Assembly: GCA_964006375.1 (NCBI GenBank)
Contig: OZ023265.1
Location: 168,787,033-168,851,032 of the forward strand
Source: Tillus elongatus
Taxonomy: Eukaryota; Arthropoda; Insecta; Coleoptera; Cleridae
Length of the DNA stretch: 64,000 nt
Reading direction: 5' to 3'
Position 1 is the first letter of the stretch; each line of letters begins with the position of its first letter. A program made the position numbers and the translations under genes. Shown piece by piece: positions 22,732 to 35,342 of this stretch. Under the pieces are notes generated by a model. It saw nothing but the letters and a program-made list of their open reading frames with translations. It was not told where the DNA came from and did not search any database.

Positions 22732-24622
22732 TCGAACATTATCTTGTAATCATAGTTAAAAAATTAAACTCCCACCCTTTTACCCCCAGCACTTTATCCA
22801 TTGCTTTTAAAATAGAAACCCTACATTTTTTCTTTACAATTCGATGGATCACATATTTCTGAATACGGAGATACCGCATATGTATGGTTTAATATTACAG
22901 TTTTCAATACAGGGTGGAAATTTAATACCGGAATATTAAAACTAAACAGTTTACCCTGAAATTCAAATTTCGAAAATAAACTTAATAAAAGCGCCCATTT
23001 CCTATAATAAATGTTCAAGATGTTCTCCATTCACTTGCACACAACGAAATGCTCTGGATATCTTCACTGACTCTTATCTTAAATTTCTTATCTTGTCTTT
23101 TTCCAAAACGTACTTGGTATCATTAATCGTTTCTTATTAACTACCAATTTTTGTAGTGTGAAAGGTGAAATTTAACAGTTCTGTTTTATTTTGTGGTGTA
23201 TTGTGTTATTGTGTTGAATGCACGGTTTCCTAATAAATTAGTCGTAATTTTGTTCCGATAATTTCAATTAATTTTTGGTCTAATAACTTAACTGAAACTC
23301 GGTGAACAGAAATATTAATGATGATTGGGTTTGGTGATATGTGTAGAACACAGGCACAAGTTGTTAACCTATTTAATGAAAAACATTCAGATTTGCCTCA
23401 ACTAACCCAAGGAACTGTGTCTAAGACACATTCACAATTTCGTAATTATGGACACGTTAAATCACTGCCTAGGAGACCCAAGTTTGTTGAAGAAGATGTA
23501 AAACTCAATATTTTATTAGCTTTTCAAGAAGAACCAACAACTTCTACTCGTCAAGTTGCACGTGAAAATGATGTTAGTCAATCAACAGTTTTAAGGTGTC
23601 TCAAAAAAATGCATCCCTATAAACTACCACACGTTCAAGAGTTGATTGACGGTGATTCTGATAGAAGACTGCAATTTTGTGAACAACTGCTGGACATGTT
23701 ACATAGAAATGTTATTTCTTCTGCTGACGTTGTGTTTTCCGATGAGGCAACATTTATTTTGAATGTCGATGTAAACAAGCAAAATTTCAGATACTGGGCT
23801 GTCGAAAACCCCCACTGGATGCGACAAACATACACTCAGCGTCCTCAGAAGTTGAACGTTTGGGCTGGTATCATTGGTGGTCATGTAGTTGGACCTGTTT
23901 TTATAGAAAATCTAAACGGTTCAAGAAATTTAAAAATTCTAAGAAAACAGGTTGTCACAATGTTAGCGGAATTGTATCCAGATTGTAATGAAACCTAATA
24001 TTCACCATGAAAGGATATGGTTTCAACAAGACGGTGCACCGCACCACTTTGCTCTTCAAGTACGGGAGTATTTATACATGAAGTCTTTCCACAAAGATGG
24101 ATTGGACACAGAGGCTTCGTACAATGGCCCGCTGGATCACGAGATCTTACACCTCTTGATTTTTTATGGGGATACCTTAAAAACAGAGTGTATAAAATGC
24201 AACCTGCTGATTTAGATGATTTGAAAATGAAAATAACAACAGAAATTACGAACGTAACTCCTGACATGTTGAACAGAGTTAGGGAAGAATTCCAGAGCAA
24301 ATTATTTCGTTGTGTGCAAGTGAATGGAGAACATTTTGAACATTTATTATAAGAAAGGGACTTTTTTATTAAGTTTATTTTCGAAATTTGAATTTCAGGG
24401 TCAACTGTTTAGTTTTAATATTCCGGTATTAAATTTCCTACCCTGTATTGAAAACTGTAATAGTAGATCATACATATGGGATATCTTCGCATTAAGAAAA
24501 ATGTGATCCATCGAATTGTGATAAAAAAATATAGGGTTGCTATTTAAAAAAAAATGTATAAAGCGGTGGGAGTAAAATGGCGCGAGTTTAATTTTTAACT
24601 ATGATTATAAGATAATGCTCGA
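22732..24622 (+). mobile_element. IS630/Tc1-superfamily element with ~330-bp terminal inverted repeats
   Basis: The left end (TCGAACATTATCTTGTAATC) and the reverse complement of the right end (TCGAGCATTATCTTATAATC) match. The similarity continues for roughly 330 bp on each side: 22732-23060 and 24300-24622. The right repeat overlaps the last codons of the transposase, and the left repeat therefore contains a reverse copy of those codons. The element abuts the truncated 5' end of a LINE at 24615-24622. Total length is about 1.9 kb, close to a full-length element with one transposase. Confidence 0.8.
23318..24352 (+). pseudogene. IS630/Tc1-type DDE transposase, one frameshift
   Basis: DNA transposase. 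The N-terminal helix-turn-helix region (QAQVVNLFNEKHSDLPQLTQ, then VSKTHSQFRNYGHVKSLPRR) is of the kind annotated as DUF4817 in insect transposases. It is followed by a second HTH (TRQVARENDVSQSTVLRCLK). The catalytic region shows FSDEATFILN (first Asp), WFQQDGAPHHF (second Asp) and RDLTPLDFLWGYLK (third Asp). The frame is open from 23318 to 23998, then shifts near 23990-24030. The C-terminal third reads in another frame to 24352, ending QVNGEHFEHLL. Only this one or two lesions disable it, so decay is recent compared with most relics here. A related but diverged element lies at 46365-48277. Confidence 0.85.
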
Positions 24623-26176
24623 GATCACAGCAATTGTTCTCAAAAAATGCGCACCAGAACTTAGTCCTGTCCTGACTCGGCTGTTTTTTCAGACATCTTA
24701 CAATAGAGGCATATTCCCTAGTAACAGGAAAACTGCTCGAGTACAATTTGTCGCCAAGAAAGGATCCAAAGCGTTTCCTAGCAACTACAGCCTATTTGTC
24801 TCCTTTCCGTCATTTCTAAAGTGATGGAAAAGTATATAAACACCGAATTACTGAAATTTCTTGAAAAACACAGTCTAATCCACCACAGGAAGTATGGATT
24901 CCGTCAGCGCAGATCAACTGCCGACCTCCTTTCCTTTGTTACCCATTCTTGGAACAAGTCTATAGAACTACACGGAGAATCCCAGATTGTCGCTCTAGAC
25001 ATATCCAAAGCATTCGACCAGGTCTGGCACGCAGCGCTGCTTAATAAACCTCCGGCCTATGGCCTACCACCAAAACTCTGTACCTGGACAGCAAATTGCC
25101 CCTTCAACTGGAGCATTTCTGTTGTCGTATATGGCCATTCCTCTAAACTGTGTCCAATTAATGCAGGAGTCCCTCAAGGTTCAGCTTTAGCCCCTACTTT
25201 GTTTCTTCTCCACATCAATGACCTCCTCTCTAGCACATCCAACCCAGTTCACAGTTACGCGGACGACAGCACCCCTAGCTCAAATATACAATATTCTAAG
25301 CCTGTCTCTTTAGCCCAATTAGATGAGGATCGCAGACTCATGGAGGGTTCTGTCTCTGTGGATCTCCAAAAAATCTTAGACTGGGGAAGTAGAAATCTTG
25401 TACAACTGAACTCCACCAAATCTCAGTCTTGCTTTCTGTCTCATAAGAGATACACCAGCCCTAGACCCATCACAATGAACAACCAAGTCATTTAAAGTAG
25501 TAAGTCCTTTTCACTTGTTGGCATTTCTGTGGATCGATATCTCAATTGGCACCAACATGTCACATCAATTGCAGAAGCGGCTGCTAAAAAAATTAGGTTT
25601 TCTCTTACGGGCTCGCAAATACTTTTCACCAGCTAATTTCTATACCTTATATACTTTACAAATAAGGCCAAACCTCGAATACTGCTCCCACATCTAGGGT
25701 GCCGCTGCCGCTGCCGCTTCTACACTCACTATCGTGGACTCCATTCAGAAGAGACCTATACGTCTCATCGGTGAGCCTACCCTCACCCAGAGGCTGCCAT
25801 CCCTTGCTCACCGACGTGCCGACCTCTCTCTCTTTTATAGATATCTGGACGGGCACTGCTCAGAGGAGCTTCCTTCCATAGTTCCTCCACCTGCTGTTCC
25901 CAACAGATGTACCAGAGGAACAGCGCGAATGCACCCTTTTACTGTCCAGGTCACCAGACATAGAACATCTTGTTATACCCGCTCTTTTGTCCCGAGGACT
26001 TCCAAGTTGTGGAATTCCTTCCCGGCACATGTTTTTCCTTCTCCACCGAACCTCCAAACCTTCAAGTCCAGAATGAACAAGTTGCCTCTTTCCTCCTCGT
26101 CGACACCCACGGTACGATAGTATTTAGGCTGTGAGCCCTCGTGGTGTGTTGTTGAAATACATAAAAAATAAAAAAG
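24615..26176 (+). pseudogene. Jockey-like LINE: RT, thumb and 3' end, 5'-truncated
   Basis: Non-LTR retrotransposon. The copy begins inside the RT (ITAIVLKKCAPELSPVLTRL). It continues with FRQRRSTADLLSFVTHSWNK, ALDISKAFDQVWH (catalytic Asp of box A), NAGVPQGSALAPTLFLLHIN (box B) and SYADDS (box C, the catalytic YADD). A frame change at about 24820 and a stop at 25493 with further shifts near 25500-25720 break it. The C-terminal tail resumes at 25734 (MDSIQKRPIRLIGEPTL) and is open to 26120. The 3' UTR ends in an A-rich tail at about 26158-26176. The upstream endonuclease and ORF1 are missing. Three copies of this family are in the window (also 1772-2239 and 29590-30845). Placement in the jockey/CR1 group is by overall RT pattern, not by a tree. 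Confidence 0.85.
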
Positions 26177-27440
26177 AGTAACTCATCACTCAAGTGTAAA
26201 ACCGCAAATTGTAAATAATAGTTAAGTTGAAAAGTGTACATGGTGACAATACAACGTATATAAATATAACAAGTGTATCATTGAAATCTCCTGGATTCCA
26301 GTGCACCTAGAGTTAAAAATACAGTTCACATACAGTCCGCACCTTCAACATCTTCTTCAAACGCCAATTAATAAAGCCGACTAATTAACGAGGGTGGGAT
26401 AAATCCACCTGCAAATCATTGGGGGATAGGAAACAAGCTCTCTCTCCCCCAATGGTGATTTTGGTTCTCCAGGTGTACCTATCAGTGCTCATCACACGTT
26501 CTAATCTTCACTTTGTGTGTTATATTAAAACGCAGCCACAAGATAAAAGCAAAATGGAAACCTCGTTCTATTAACATTGGCCAAAAATTCAAATGGCTAT
26601 TCCATATTCGTCAACGTCAAATCTAACCCGGATCTTCTATTAAAATGATAATAATACGATCTTTTATTTTGCTGTTGGTATTTTACGGGCGACAACGTAA
26701 AGCAATTTTTAAAGAGATTTTTCCGCGTTAAATCAACAAAAGCTCTGAAAACGAACTAACTGTAATTCTTTGAGCCGACGAAGAATCCGCCCCCTGAATC
26801 GTGAAATGAGATACCAGCAGACGTATTTATTCCCAGTGTTTAAGCAGCGCACCACTGCCATCCACTATTATTCACCACTTTGTAAGATAAAGGAACAATT
26901 TTATCAGTAAAACAGTTGAACTGGTAACCAAACGCAATCTTGTTTCGAGACCATTAAGTTAATTACTAAAACCCTTTACTGAACAGTGACAGATATTTAT
27001 ACAAATATAAAAGACGACAAGGATGAATACACCACAATCTCTCTCCCTTGTGCTGTGCTGTTCTAACTTATGATTTATCGTGCGCACAGATTCACTATTT
27101 GATTATCCTGTTTCCCTAAATGATATTCAAGCTACATACATTCATTTCGTTTATTTTAGATTAATTAATTTTGAATACAATAACCTCGATGGCGACACAT
27201 GTATTATTTCATATTCATATGCTGGCTACCAAATTGCTTACCATTGCAAATTTCAACTGTTTTCATTGTTAGGGAAACAAAGACACTCAGGTTCAGTACA
27301 GTATTTTAAAAATGCATAGTTTCAAAATATCACAAGGTTATCTCTCTCATTAAATTAAGATAGACAACACAATTTAAGGTGGGTTTCCTCCCGAAAGCTT
27401 TATTCTTTCATCGGGTTTTCTACAAGGTTCAAATCTTGGA
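26177..27440. other. Unassigned region
   Basis: No recognised gene over about 1.26 kb. A hairpin at about 26418-26452 has stem ATTGGGGGA/TCCCCCAAT. The phrase 'ggttctccaggtgtacctat' near 26464 resembles the reverse complement of 57390-57410, so part may be an old repeat shared by both places. A 79-codon frame at 27080-27319 has no family features. Confidence 0.4.
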
Positions 27441-27447
27441 CTATTTT

Positions 27448-27667
<220 letters not shown>

Positions 27668-27789
27668 TCCCAAACTGGATGGGAATGTATTGCTATCTCC
27701 GTTGTTATTAGAGATAGGAAGACGGTTAAATTAGCAATGTTTTGTAGAATTTCATGCTCGTTCCAAATGTGACTTATTTTGCACTGCAC

Positions 27790-27912
27790 TTTTAGTGAAT
27801 TTTCTTTAAAAAAATTCACTAATGAGGAGATCCCGACTTTTGAATTTTTAAAAAATTTCTTCAAATAAGCGCTAATTAAGCCCCCCAGAACACATATCCG
27901 GGGTCAGTTTCA

Positions 27913-28005
<93 letters not shown>

Positions 28006-29038
28006 CACACCGATAACTCAAAAAATAATGGGCCGATTTTGTTTAAATTTGGTGAATAAATTCCTTTTGTAAATGGCTTGGATAAGTTCGTTAGCCAGGA
28101 AAATCTGCCAGGGTTTTCCCGGAAAATTTTGTGTTTCCTTTTGAAAAAAAATTATATCTCCGGAATTAACAAAGTAAGGGCAACCAAATTTGGTACACGG
28201 GGTTATGTTCTTATATGTAAGTTACCTACCAAAATTTAGCCCGGTAGCTCAAAACACAAAAAAGTTATAGGCAATTAAAGAAAAATAAATTGGGGTTTTC
28301 CTCAAAACGTCAAAGTTGCGATTTAAAACGTCAAAATCAGCCACATTTAGGAAAAGAACTTGAATCTAATACGGGCTATGGAAATAAAATGTCTCAAGAA
28401 GAATGTTTTACAAACCCCGAAGTCTTAGTTTCAACCGTCATTGTCCTTCATTTTACTAAAATATTTGCAGAAAATTCATTTCAAATAGACCCTTTCTCTG
28501 ATGCTTGGCAGTAGCCTTAGCTATAGAGTTTATCGTTTAATGTATATAATTTTTGTCGAATTTTCGTAAAAAATCAATAAAGCTCAATATAGCCGTAATT
28601 ATAAAAGATATGAAAAAAATTTGTATATATTAATTATAGGGTGTCTTGAGCTACATCTGAAAAAAATATTTCTACAATCACAGGGTGGCCCATAAGTCGT
28701 TGGTGATACAATTTTTTTTTTAATCAAACACGCCTTATGTTATTGCATTTTCCATCGAAATATAATGCATGTTTGTAAGAAAAAAGTTTTCTCGAAAAGC
28801 TTTTTGTAAATAATTATATCTTGGTAGGTGGCTAAATACCTTGAAGAAGTTTGTTGGCCAGGAAAATCGGGTCAGTTTTTCGGATATATTTTAAGTTAGT
28901 TTTCGAAAAATATTTGCCCTTTTCCAACAACAAAGTTATTTTGATAAAATGTGGTACATTGTTCCCACTATAGAGGTTATACGGGTTATAAAAACCATTT
29001 TTATGAAAATTCACTACCATAACGCACTTGCTGCGTCC
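27790..29038 (-). mobile_element. Near-complete composite repeat (GCR), 1.25 kb, minus orientation
   Basis: The hairpin end TTTTAGTGAATTTTC at 27790 is followed by (TA)n at 27918-28001, the 'gtatcacaccgataactcaa' block, the middle module with 'aaaacgtcaaa' pairs and the 'tttctctgatgcttggcagt' block, then 'ggcccataagtcgttggtga', and finally CACTACCATAACGCACTTGC with end TGCGTCC at 29038. It is collinear with 4204-5912 but has a single, altered terminal sub-unit. There is no coding capacity. Confidence 0.8.
27918..28001. repeat. (TA)n microsatellite inside composite repeat
   Basis: About 84 bp of TA at the standard position, with one ATTATA interruption. Confidence 0.95.
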
Positions 29039-29302
29039 CGAGTTTTTTTCGTTTTCGAGTTATTTTGAAAAAAACAAAATTTGTCGATTTTTTTCTTCTT
29101 CAATATCTAAGTAGGTGTTTATCTGAGATGTCTAAGACTTGCACATTATCAGGACACTTTTTACAGAGTAATCTTTTTGTGCTATTCTCAACTTTAGATT
29201 GTCATTTGTTTTTTAACTACAGGTATCAACGTTTGTTTTTTATTATGGTAGCCATATTGGATTTTTTCTCATGTGATAGCCTGTAAAAAGTGCTTTCCAA
29301 TG

Positions 29303-29303
<1 letters not shown>

Positions 29304-29389
<86 letters not shown>
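29304..29389. repeat. (TA)n microsatellite
   Basis: About 86 bp of TA, followed by a short TTG run (29390-29402). Its flanks are not typical GCR. Confidence 0.95.
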
Positions 29390-29400
<11 letters not shown>

Positions 29401-29589
29401 GTTTAGCTGTCCCCGTTGTCTAATATTTTTGATTAATTTCAGATTCTCCTCATTAACGTGGTAATTATTATCCCAAATATGTCGGGCGACGGAAGATCTA
29501 TCTATAGTACCGTATCTTAATTGTGCTGAATGTTATTTGAATCTAATTCCAATAGATCTTTCTTTTTGTCTTACGTTGTTTTTTTATTT

Positions 29590-30845
29590 TTTCTTATTTC
29601 AACAACACACCAAGGCTCACAGCCTAAATACTATTGCACCGTGGATGTCGACAAGGAGCAAAGAGGCAACTTGTTAATTCTGGACTTGAAGGTTTGGGGA
29701 TTCGGAGGAGAAGGAAAAACATGTGCCGGCAAGGAATTCCACAACTTGGAAGTCCTTGGGACAAAAGAGCGGGTATAACAAGAAGTTCTATGTCTGGTGA
29801 CCTGGAAAGTAAAAGGGTGCATTCGCTCTGTTCCCCTGGTAGATGTGTTGGTGGCAGCAGGTGGAGGAACTATGGAAGGAAGCTCCTCTGAGCAGTGCTC
29901 GTGCAGATATCTATAAAAGAGAGAGAGGTCACCAACGGTACGTCGGTGGCCAAGGGTGGCAGCCTTTGGGTGAGGTTATGGGCACCGATAAGACGTATAG
30001 CTCTCTTCTGAATGGAGTCCAAGATAGTGAGTGTAGAAGCGGCAGCGGCACCCCAGATGTGGGAGCAGTATTCGAGGTTTGGCCTTATTTGTGAAGTATA
30101 TAAGGTATATAGATTAGCTGGTGAAAAGTATTTGCGAGCCCGGAAGAGGAAACCTAGTCTTTTAGCAGCCGCTTATGCAATTGATGTGACATGTTGGTGC
30201 CAATTGAGATTTCGATCCACAGAAATGCCAAAAAGTGAAAAGGCCTCATTACTTTGAATAACTTGGTTGTTCATTGTGATGGGTCTAGGGCTGGTGTATC
30301 TCTTATGAGATAGAAAGCAAGACTGATATTTGGTGGAATTGAATTGTACAATACTACTTCCTCAGTCTAATATTTTTTGAAGATTCACAGAGACAGAACC
30401 CTCCATGAGTCTGCGATCCTCATCTAATTGGGCTGAAGAGACAGGCTTAGAATATTGTATATTTGAGCTGTCATCCGCGTAACTGTGAACTGGGTTGGAT
30501 GTGCTAGAGAGGAGGTCAGTGATGTGGAGAAGAAACAAAGTAGGGGCTAAAGCTGAACCTTGAGGGACTCCTGCATTAATTGGATACAGTTTAGAGGAAC
30601 GACCATCTACAACAGAAATGCTCCGGTTGGAAAGGAAATTTGGTGTCCACGTACAGAGTTTTGGTGGTAGGCCATAGGCCGGAAGTTGATTAAGCAGCGT
30701 TGCGTGCCTGACCTGATCGAATGCTTTGGATATGTCTAGAACGACAATATGGGATTCACCGTGTAGTTCCAGAGATTGCTCCAAGAATGGGTAACAAAGG
30801 AAAGGAGGTCGGCAGTTGATCTGCGCTGACGGAATCCATACGTAT
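29590..30845 (-). pseudogene. Jockey-like LINE copy, antisense, 5'-truncated
   Basis: Same LINE family as 24615-26176, on the minus strand. Near 30845-30830 it begins mid-RT. From about 30785 to 30362 it is open through HGESHIVVLDISKAFDQVRH (box A), NAGVPQGSALAPTLFLLHIT (box B) and SYADDSSNIQYSKPVSSAQL (box C). The tail (TRHRTSCYTRSFVPRTSKLW) is at 29822-29700. The 3' end and A-run appear as a T-run near 29578-29598. Small deletions and stops in the region 30010-30360 disable it. Plus-strand frames over this interval are shadows. It inserted into, or beside, the Penelope-like fragment that starts at 30846. Confidence 0.85.
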
Positions 30846-31564
30846 TTAAGATCACAATCTTTACAATTTATTTTATAAATTCCCGACATTTTGGCCGTAC
30901 TATCCTTGCCTCTGAGTTACCTAGCGAGTTTTTTAGAGTATGTTTTGTCGAAAATGTTAGTTGCAAATTGGCTTTTAAAAATGCTATCTAGACCCCTCGT
31001 GATTCCAGGTTCAAATCGTAAGCAAACAAAGTTTTTTTTGGCACAGTTTCTCTTCTAAAAGTCGTTGATTCCGCTAATTTATTTTTTTTGTTTCCTGTTT
31101 GTTAATTAATTTCTCCACTAGGCAAGGCAGTGTATCGGTTATATTCGGCCTCGTTCTTAATATACTTGAATTCTTTGGTATATCTACTTTTACTTAAAGG
31201 AAAATTAATTAACCTGTTTGCTAAAAAATTCAAACTAGCCATTTTTTGTGCGTACGTATGATGTGAGTCATTCGGATTGTAGCTTAGAGTAATAGTTATC
31301 TTTGATGGATATCGAAGTCTAAAATGTCTTTATTTTTGATAACTAGTACATCCAGAAAGGGTAATTTATTATTAATTTCTGGTTAATTTCTAGATCGTAG
31401 GTAAATTTTAAAGAATCAAATATTTTGTTTAATTTGGCAATAAAATCTTCTATTTTGCAATTGTTTGTGTGAAGCACTGCGAAAATATCATCCACGTAAC
31501 GAAACCACACTTTAGGAAAATATTCTGTGAAACTCGGGCAATCCGCAAACCGAATAATGCGCAC
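30846..31564 (-). pseudogene. Penelope-like element: RT C-terminal part and GIY-YIG endonuclease start
   Basis: Penelope-like retroelements carry a telomerase-related RT followed by a GIY-YIG nuclease. On the minus strand, 31564-31343 reads CPSFTEYFPKVWFRYVDDIF, containing the YVDD active site. Further on, codons corresponding to a 'YTKEFNYI...' region occur near 31200 in broken frames. At about 30889-30848 the frame reads MSGIYKINCKDCDLKYV, the GIY...YV core of the nuclease. Several frame changes separate these parts. A collinear plus-strand copy of the same family lies at 58690-58908 plus 60291-60545. Confidence 0.8.
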
Positions 31565-32222
31565 CTGGATAATCGACAGTATATTGTTTTTTTTTTTTCA
31601 TGAAGTTAAGTTTATAAAGTGTGCGTTTGGTTGTATTTAGATGTCATCAACGGCGTCCATCTCTATGATACATTGTATTATCTTGTTTTACGTGGGATGG
31701 AAATACTACTGGAAATGCAAAATACGTTTAAATGTTTACACATAAACCATCGTGTATATCCAAAAGCTAGTGGTTAATAGAAAGTCTCGTCACGATTTTA
31801 TCTACAATATTAACTGGTAGTTAAATGGTGTGAATTATCGTGGACAAACTGTGTGTGGTGGATGGAGCAGACTCCAGAGCTCAGCTAGTGTATTTGATTA
31901 CATTGTGTATTCCGGTCAGAGAAGATCCAGATCTGTCCGGGTCCACTCAGCTAGCCGCAAATGTGTCGTCGGCTCATCCCATATTCCAACAGCCACTTCC
32001 ATTACTTACCGCAACTTAGGGTAGCTGTTCACTACCCGCACATCTCAATAAGGAACTGTTAAACTCGTCTCTTTCAGGATCTGTGAGGTCATTATCACTA
32101 TTCTGCCCTTAGAGGAAGCGTTATAGTGATTGGAATGGTATTAGAAATATATTATCAGAGTATCCTAAATAATTATTTGAAACACAGTTACCAAGGACAA
32201 CCTGAGTATACAGGCTGGTCAT
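31565..32222. other. Unassigned region
   Basis: Possibly the 5' part of the same Penelope-like element, in decayed form, up to about 31800. A GC-richer stretch at 31850-32060 has no assigned function. The 64-codon frame at 31830 shows no domain. Confidence 0.35.
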
Positions 32223-32223
32223 T

Positions 32224-32330
32224 TTTGGTGAATTTTCTTAAAAAAAATTCACTAATGAGGAGATCCCGACTTTTGAATTTTGAAAAAATTTCTTCAAATG
32301 AGCGCTAATTAGGCCCCCCGGATATTTATT
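32224..32330 (-). repeat. Composite repeat (GCR) hairpin-end fragment
   Basis: Clean hairpin end (GTGAATTTTCTTAAAAAAAA then TTCACTAATGAGGAG) followed by 'tcaaatgagcgctaattagg', cut off before the TA array. Confidence 0.85.
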
Positions 32331-32753
32331 CTGGGGAAACGCTTATTTCTACTGCATTGTTTTTTTAAAAATCATATGCAAAAAAAGTTAATTCAGAACT
32401 TTCTAATTGTTTGTAAATATTTTTCTGTCAACAATAAAGTGGTAACTGCATAAGGCTTTGTCACAAACAAGGTCGTATTTTTATACCCCTGGATTAACTG
32501 CCAAATATGTAACGTATTAAGTTAATACAGGGTCGCCAAATTTGTAACATTATCCTTACATTCACTGAATCACAATGGTCTATATACGAATCGCCAATAT
32601 TTATTCCAGTCAGACTGCCGCACGAAACTGTTAATTATTTAGCCTAATAAATTCGGCTCTGTTCACTGTGTTACAGTCGTTTGTATAAAAGAACCATTGA
32701 TTAGATTTAGTATAATAACTAGTGGGGCGCATGGATCTGCTTTTACGTGACGC

Positions 32754-32756
<3 letters not shown>
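32331..32756. other. Unassigned AT-rich region
   Basis: Nothing recognisable before the next TA array. Confidence 0.4.

Positions 32757-32842
<86 letters not shown>
32757..32842. repeat. (TA)n microsatellite
   Basis: About 86 bp. It is followed by a 110-bp GC-richer segment and a second array at 32954-33028. Confidence 0.95.
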
Positions 32843-32844
<2 letters not shown>

Positions 32845-32950
32845 ATTTTTTCACGCCCGAGGAGGTACCACCCCTTACATCAAAGGGCCGGTGAAGTCCC
32901 AACGAACGTTTCCGGTTCTGGTGTATGAGTCGGTTTCCCTTTATATTTCA

Positions 32951-32953
<3 letters not shown>

Positions 32954-33028
<75 letters not shown>
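32954..33028. repeat. (TA)n microsatellite bordering the large inverted repeat (left)
   Basis: About 75 bp of TA immediately left of the 33032-33759 inverted repeat; a matching array lies on the right at 33793-33866. Confidence 0.95.
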
Positions 33029-33030
<2 letters not shown>

Positions 33031-33031
33031 C

Positions 33032-33759
33032 ACATGCTTGGTTCTCGGGTTAAACCGCGTCCAGAATTTATGGAAACTCGACGTTTCGGCTCCTGTTTTG
33101 GAGCCATTTTCAAGAGGCAAAGGAAATATGTAAGGACACTCTAAGGCCTCAATCTGCCTACTCCTTAGAGCGGTGGATAAAGGTAAGTTGGGTTGTTGTA
33201 GCTCGATTACGGGGCCTCAATCTGCCTACTCCCCAAATCTCGCGGAAGATCGTCTGCGAGGTCTCAGTGTGTTCGACCCTAGGCCTCAGAGAGATCTAGG
33301 GTTGAACACACTGAGACCTCGCAGACGATCTCCGGCGAGATTTGGGGAGTAGGCAGATTGAGGCCCCGTAATCGAGCTACAACAACCCAACCTACCTTTA
33401 TCCACCGCTCTAAGGAGTAGGCAGATTGAGGCCTTAGAGTGTCCTTACATATTTCCTTTACCTACCTTTGTCCACCACTCTAGGGAGTAAGCAGATTGAG
33501 GCCTTAGAGTGTCCTTACATATTTCCTTTACCTACCTTTGTCCACCACTCTAAGGAGTAGGCAGATTGAGGCCTTAGAGTGTCCTTACATATTTTTTTTT
33601 ACCCACCTTTGTCCACCACTCTAAGGAGTAGGCAGATTGAGGCCTTAGAGTGTCCTTACATATTTCTCTTACCTCTTGAAAATGGCTCCAAAACAGGAGC
33701 CGAAACGTCGAGTTTCCATATAAATTCTGGACGCGGTTTAACCCGAGAACCAAGCATGT
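33032..33759. repeat. Large inverted repeat (PLE-terminus-like) with unequal arms
   Basis: The left arm (33032-33286) is the reverse complement of the right arm (33297-33759), with the centre near 33290. The outer parts read ACATGCTTGGTTCTCGG inward on the left and the inverse on the right. Each arm contains GGCTCC...GGAGCC next to GAAACGTCGAG, a motif like the stem-II/GAAAC part of the hammerhead-type sequence known from Penelope-like element termini. The right arm is longer because a ~70-bp unit is present four times instead of once. No coding sequence is seen. Confidence 0.8.
33393..33672 (+). repeat. Four ~70-bp tandem repeats
   Basis: The units share 'gtccttacatatttc' starts at 33441, 33511, 33581 and 33652 (spacing 70, 70, 71) and the core 'aggagtaggcagattgaggc'. 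The left arm of the inverted repeat has only one counterpart (about 33121-33190), so the expansion happened on one arm after the palindrome formed, or was lost from the other. Confidence 0.9.
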
Positions 33760-33789
33760 CTCACATTAAAGACCGCGGAAATCTTTCTG

Positions 33790-34352
<563 letters not shown>

Positions 34353-34389
34353 CCGTTAGTTTTTTACCATTCTTAACTTCTGGCGAATG

Positions 34390-34475
34390 TTTGTAGAAAA
34401 AATTCGTTTATGAGGAGATCGCGACTTTGAAACTGCGCAAAAACTTATTCAAATGAGCGCAAACTATGGGGGACT
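34390..34475 (-). repeat. Composite repeat (GCR) hairpin-side fragment
   Basis: A degenerate hairpin end followed by 'tatgaggagatcgcgacttt' and 'tcaaatgagcgcaaacta'. Confidence 0.6.
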
Positions 34476-35342
34476 GTGGGGTTTGTGGGATAGCCGTCAG
34501 TTGCAAAATAAAAACTCCGTATTATACTGGCGAAATTTTGGAATAATTTGTTCCTCCATCGAAGTCACAACATGGAAGAAAAAATTACAATTTACATAGC
34601 AAAAATTAAAATGTTTAAATTCAGAATTACGAGGAATAACTAAAGTTTCTGTACGAGACAATACATTTAATTTATTACCCTACGTGTTTCGGCCCTCATC
34701 GAGCCATCTTCGGGGTTTAAGACCTAGAATGTAAAAAGTTGGTTGTCAGAAACCATGTTTCTGATAGGTCTAACATGCAAGCAACTACAGAAAGCATAAG
34801 GTCTAAGAAAAGCTAACGTCAAACATCAAAACGAGCGCTAACGGCCTTGAAAAGTTAAATTTGACAAAGTGTCAGGAGTCATAGAATGTTTTTTACAAAT
34901 ATACATTTAAAACGAGACTGAAGTCCCACAAAATACAATACTCTGATGGAGTCAAAATACATATTAGAAAGTCAAGTTAATGAACTAGTTAAAAGCAAAA
35001 AGACAATCACAACATAAATGGCTAGCAGGCTGCGCAGCCGAGCAGAACCCCTGATAACATCTGAACAAGTGAAATTCAGAAAGACAACAAAAAAAGCAGG
35101 TGCCACTTAGGCAATTGGCACTTACTAATTCCTGTCTTCAGTTACAGAAAAATTGCTGTATGGGACGTTGCACAAGTTTTGGTTTTCCATCGATTGTCTT
35201 CAGATTTACAGACAAAAATATCTTCGAACAAGAAAACAGAAACATCACCAGACTTGAAGCAGCTAGAGGATGAATATAAAAGACGCTTATCTTTTATTTG
35301 TTCAAAACTGCAAAATTGAGTCTGTGCACTTATAAAAAGTCT
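34476..35342. other. Unassigned region with a Penelope-terminus-like motif
   Basis: Around 34687-34716 the minus strand reads GAAGATGGCTCGATGAGGGC then CGAAACACG, which resembles Penelope-like pseudo-LTR sequence with the GAAAC box. The rest (34740-35340) has no recognisable coding region. A hairpin-like 'cagaaaccatgtttctg' lies at 34759-34775. Confidence 0.4.

Noticed and set aside
29634..30257. Plus-strand frames across the LINE at 29.6-30.3 kb
   Set aside because: They are antisense shadows; the minus strand carries the RT boxes.
33680..33715. Active hammerhead ribozyme
   Set aside because: The CUGAUGA core box is not present (TTGAAAA at that place), so at best it is a decayed copy.
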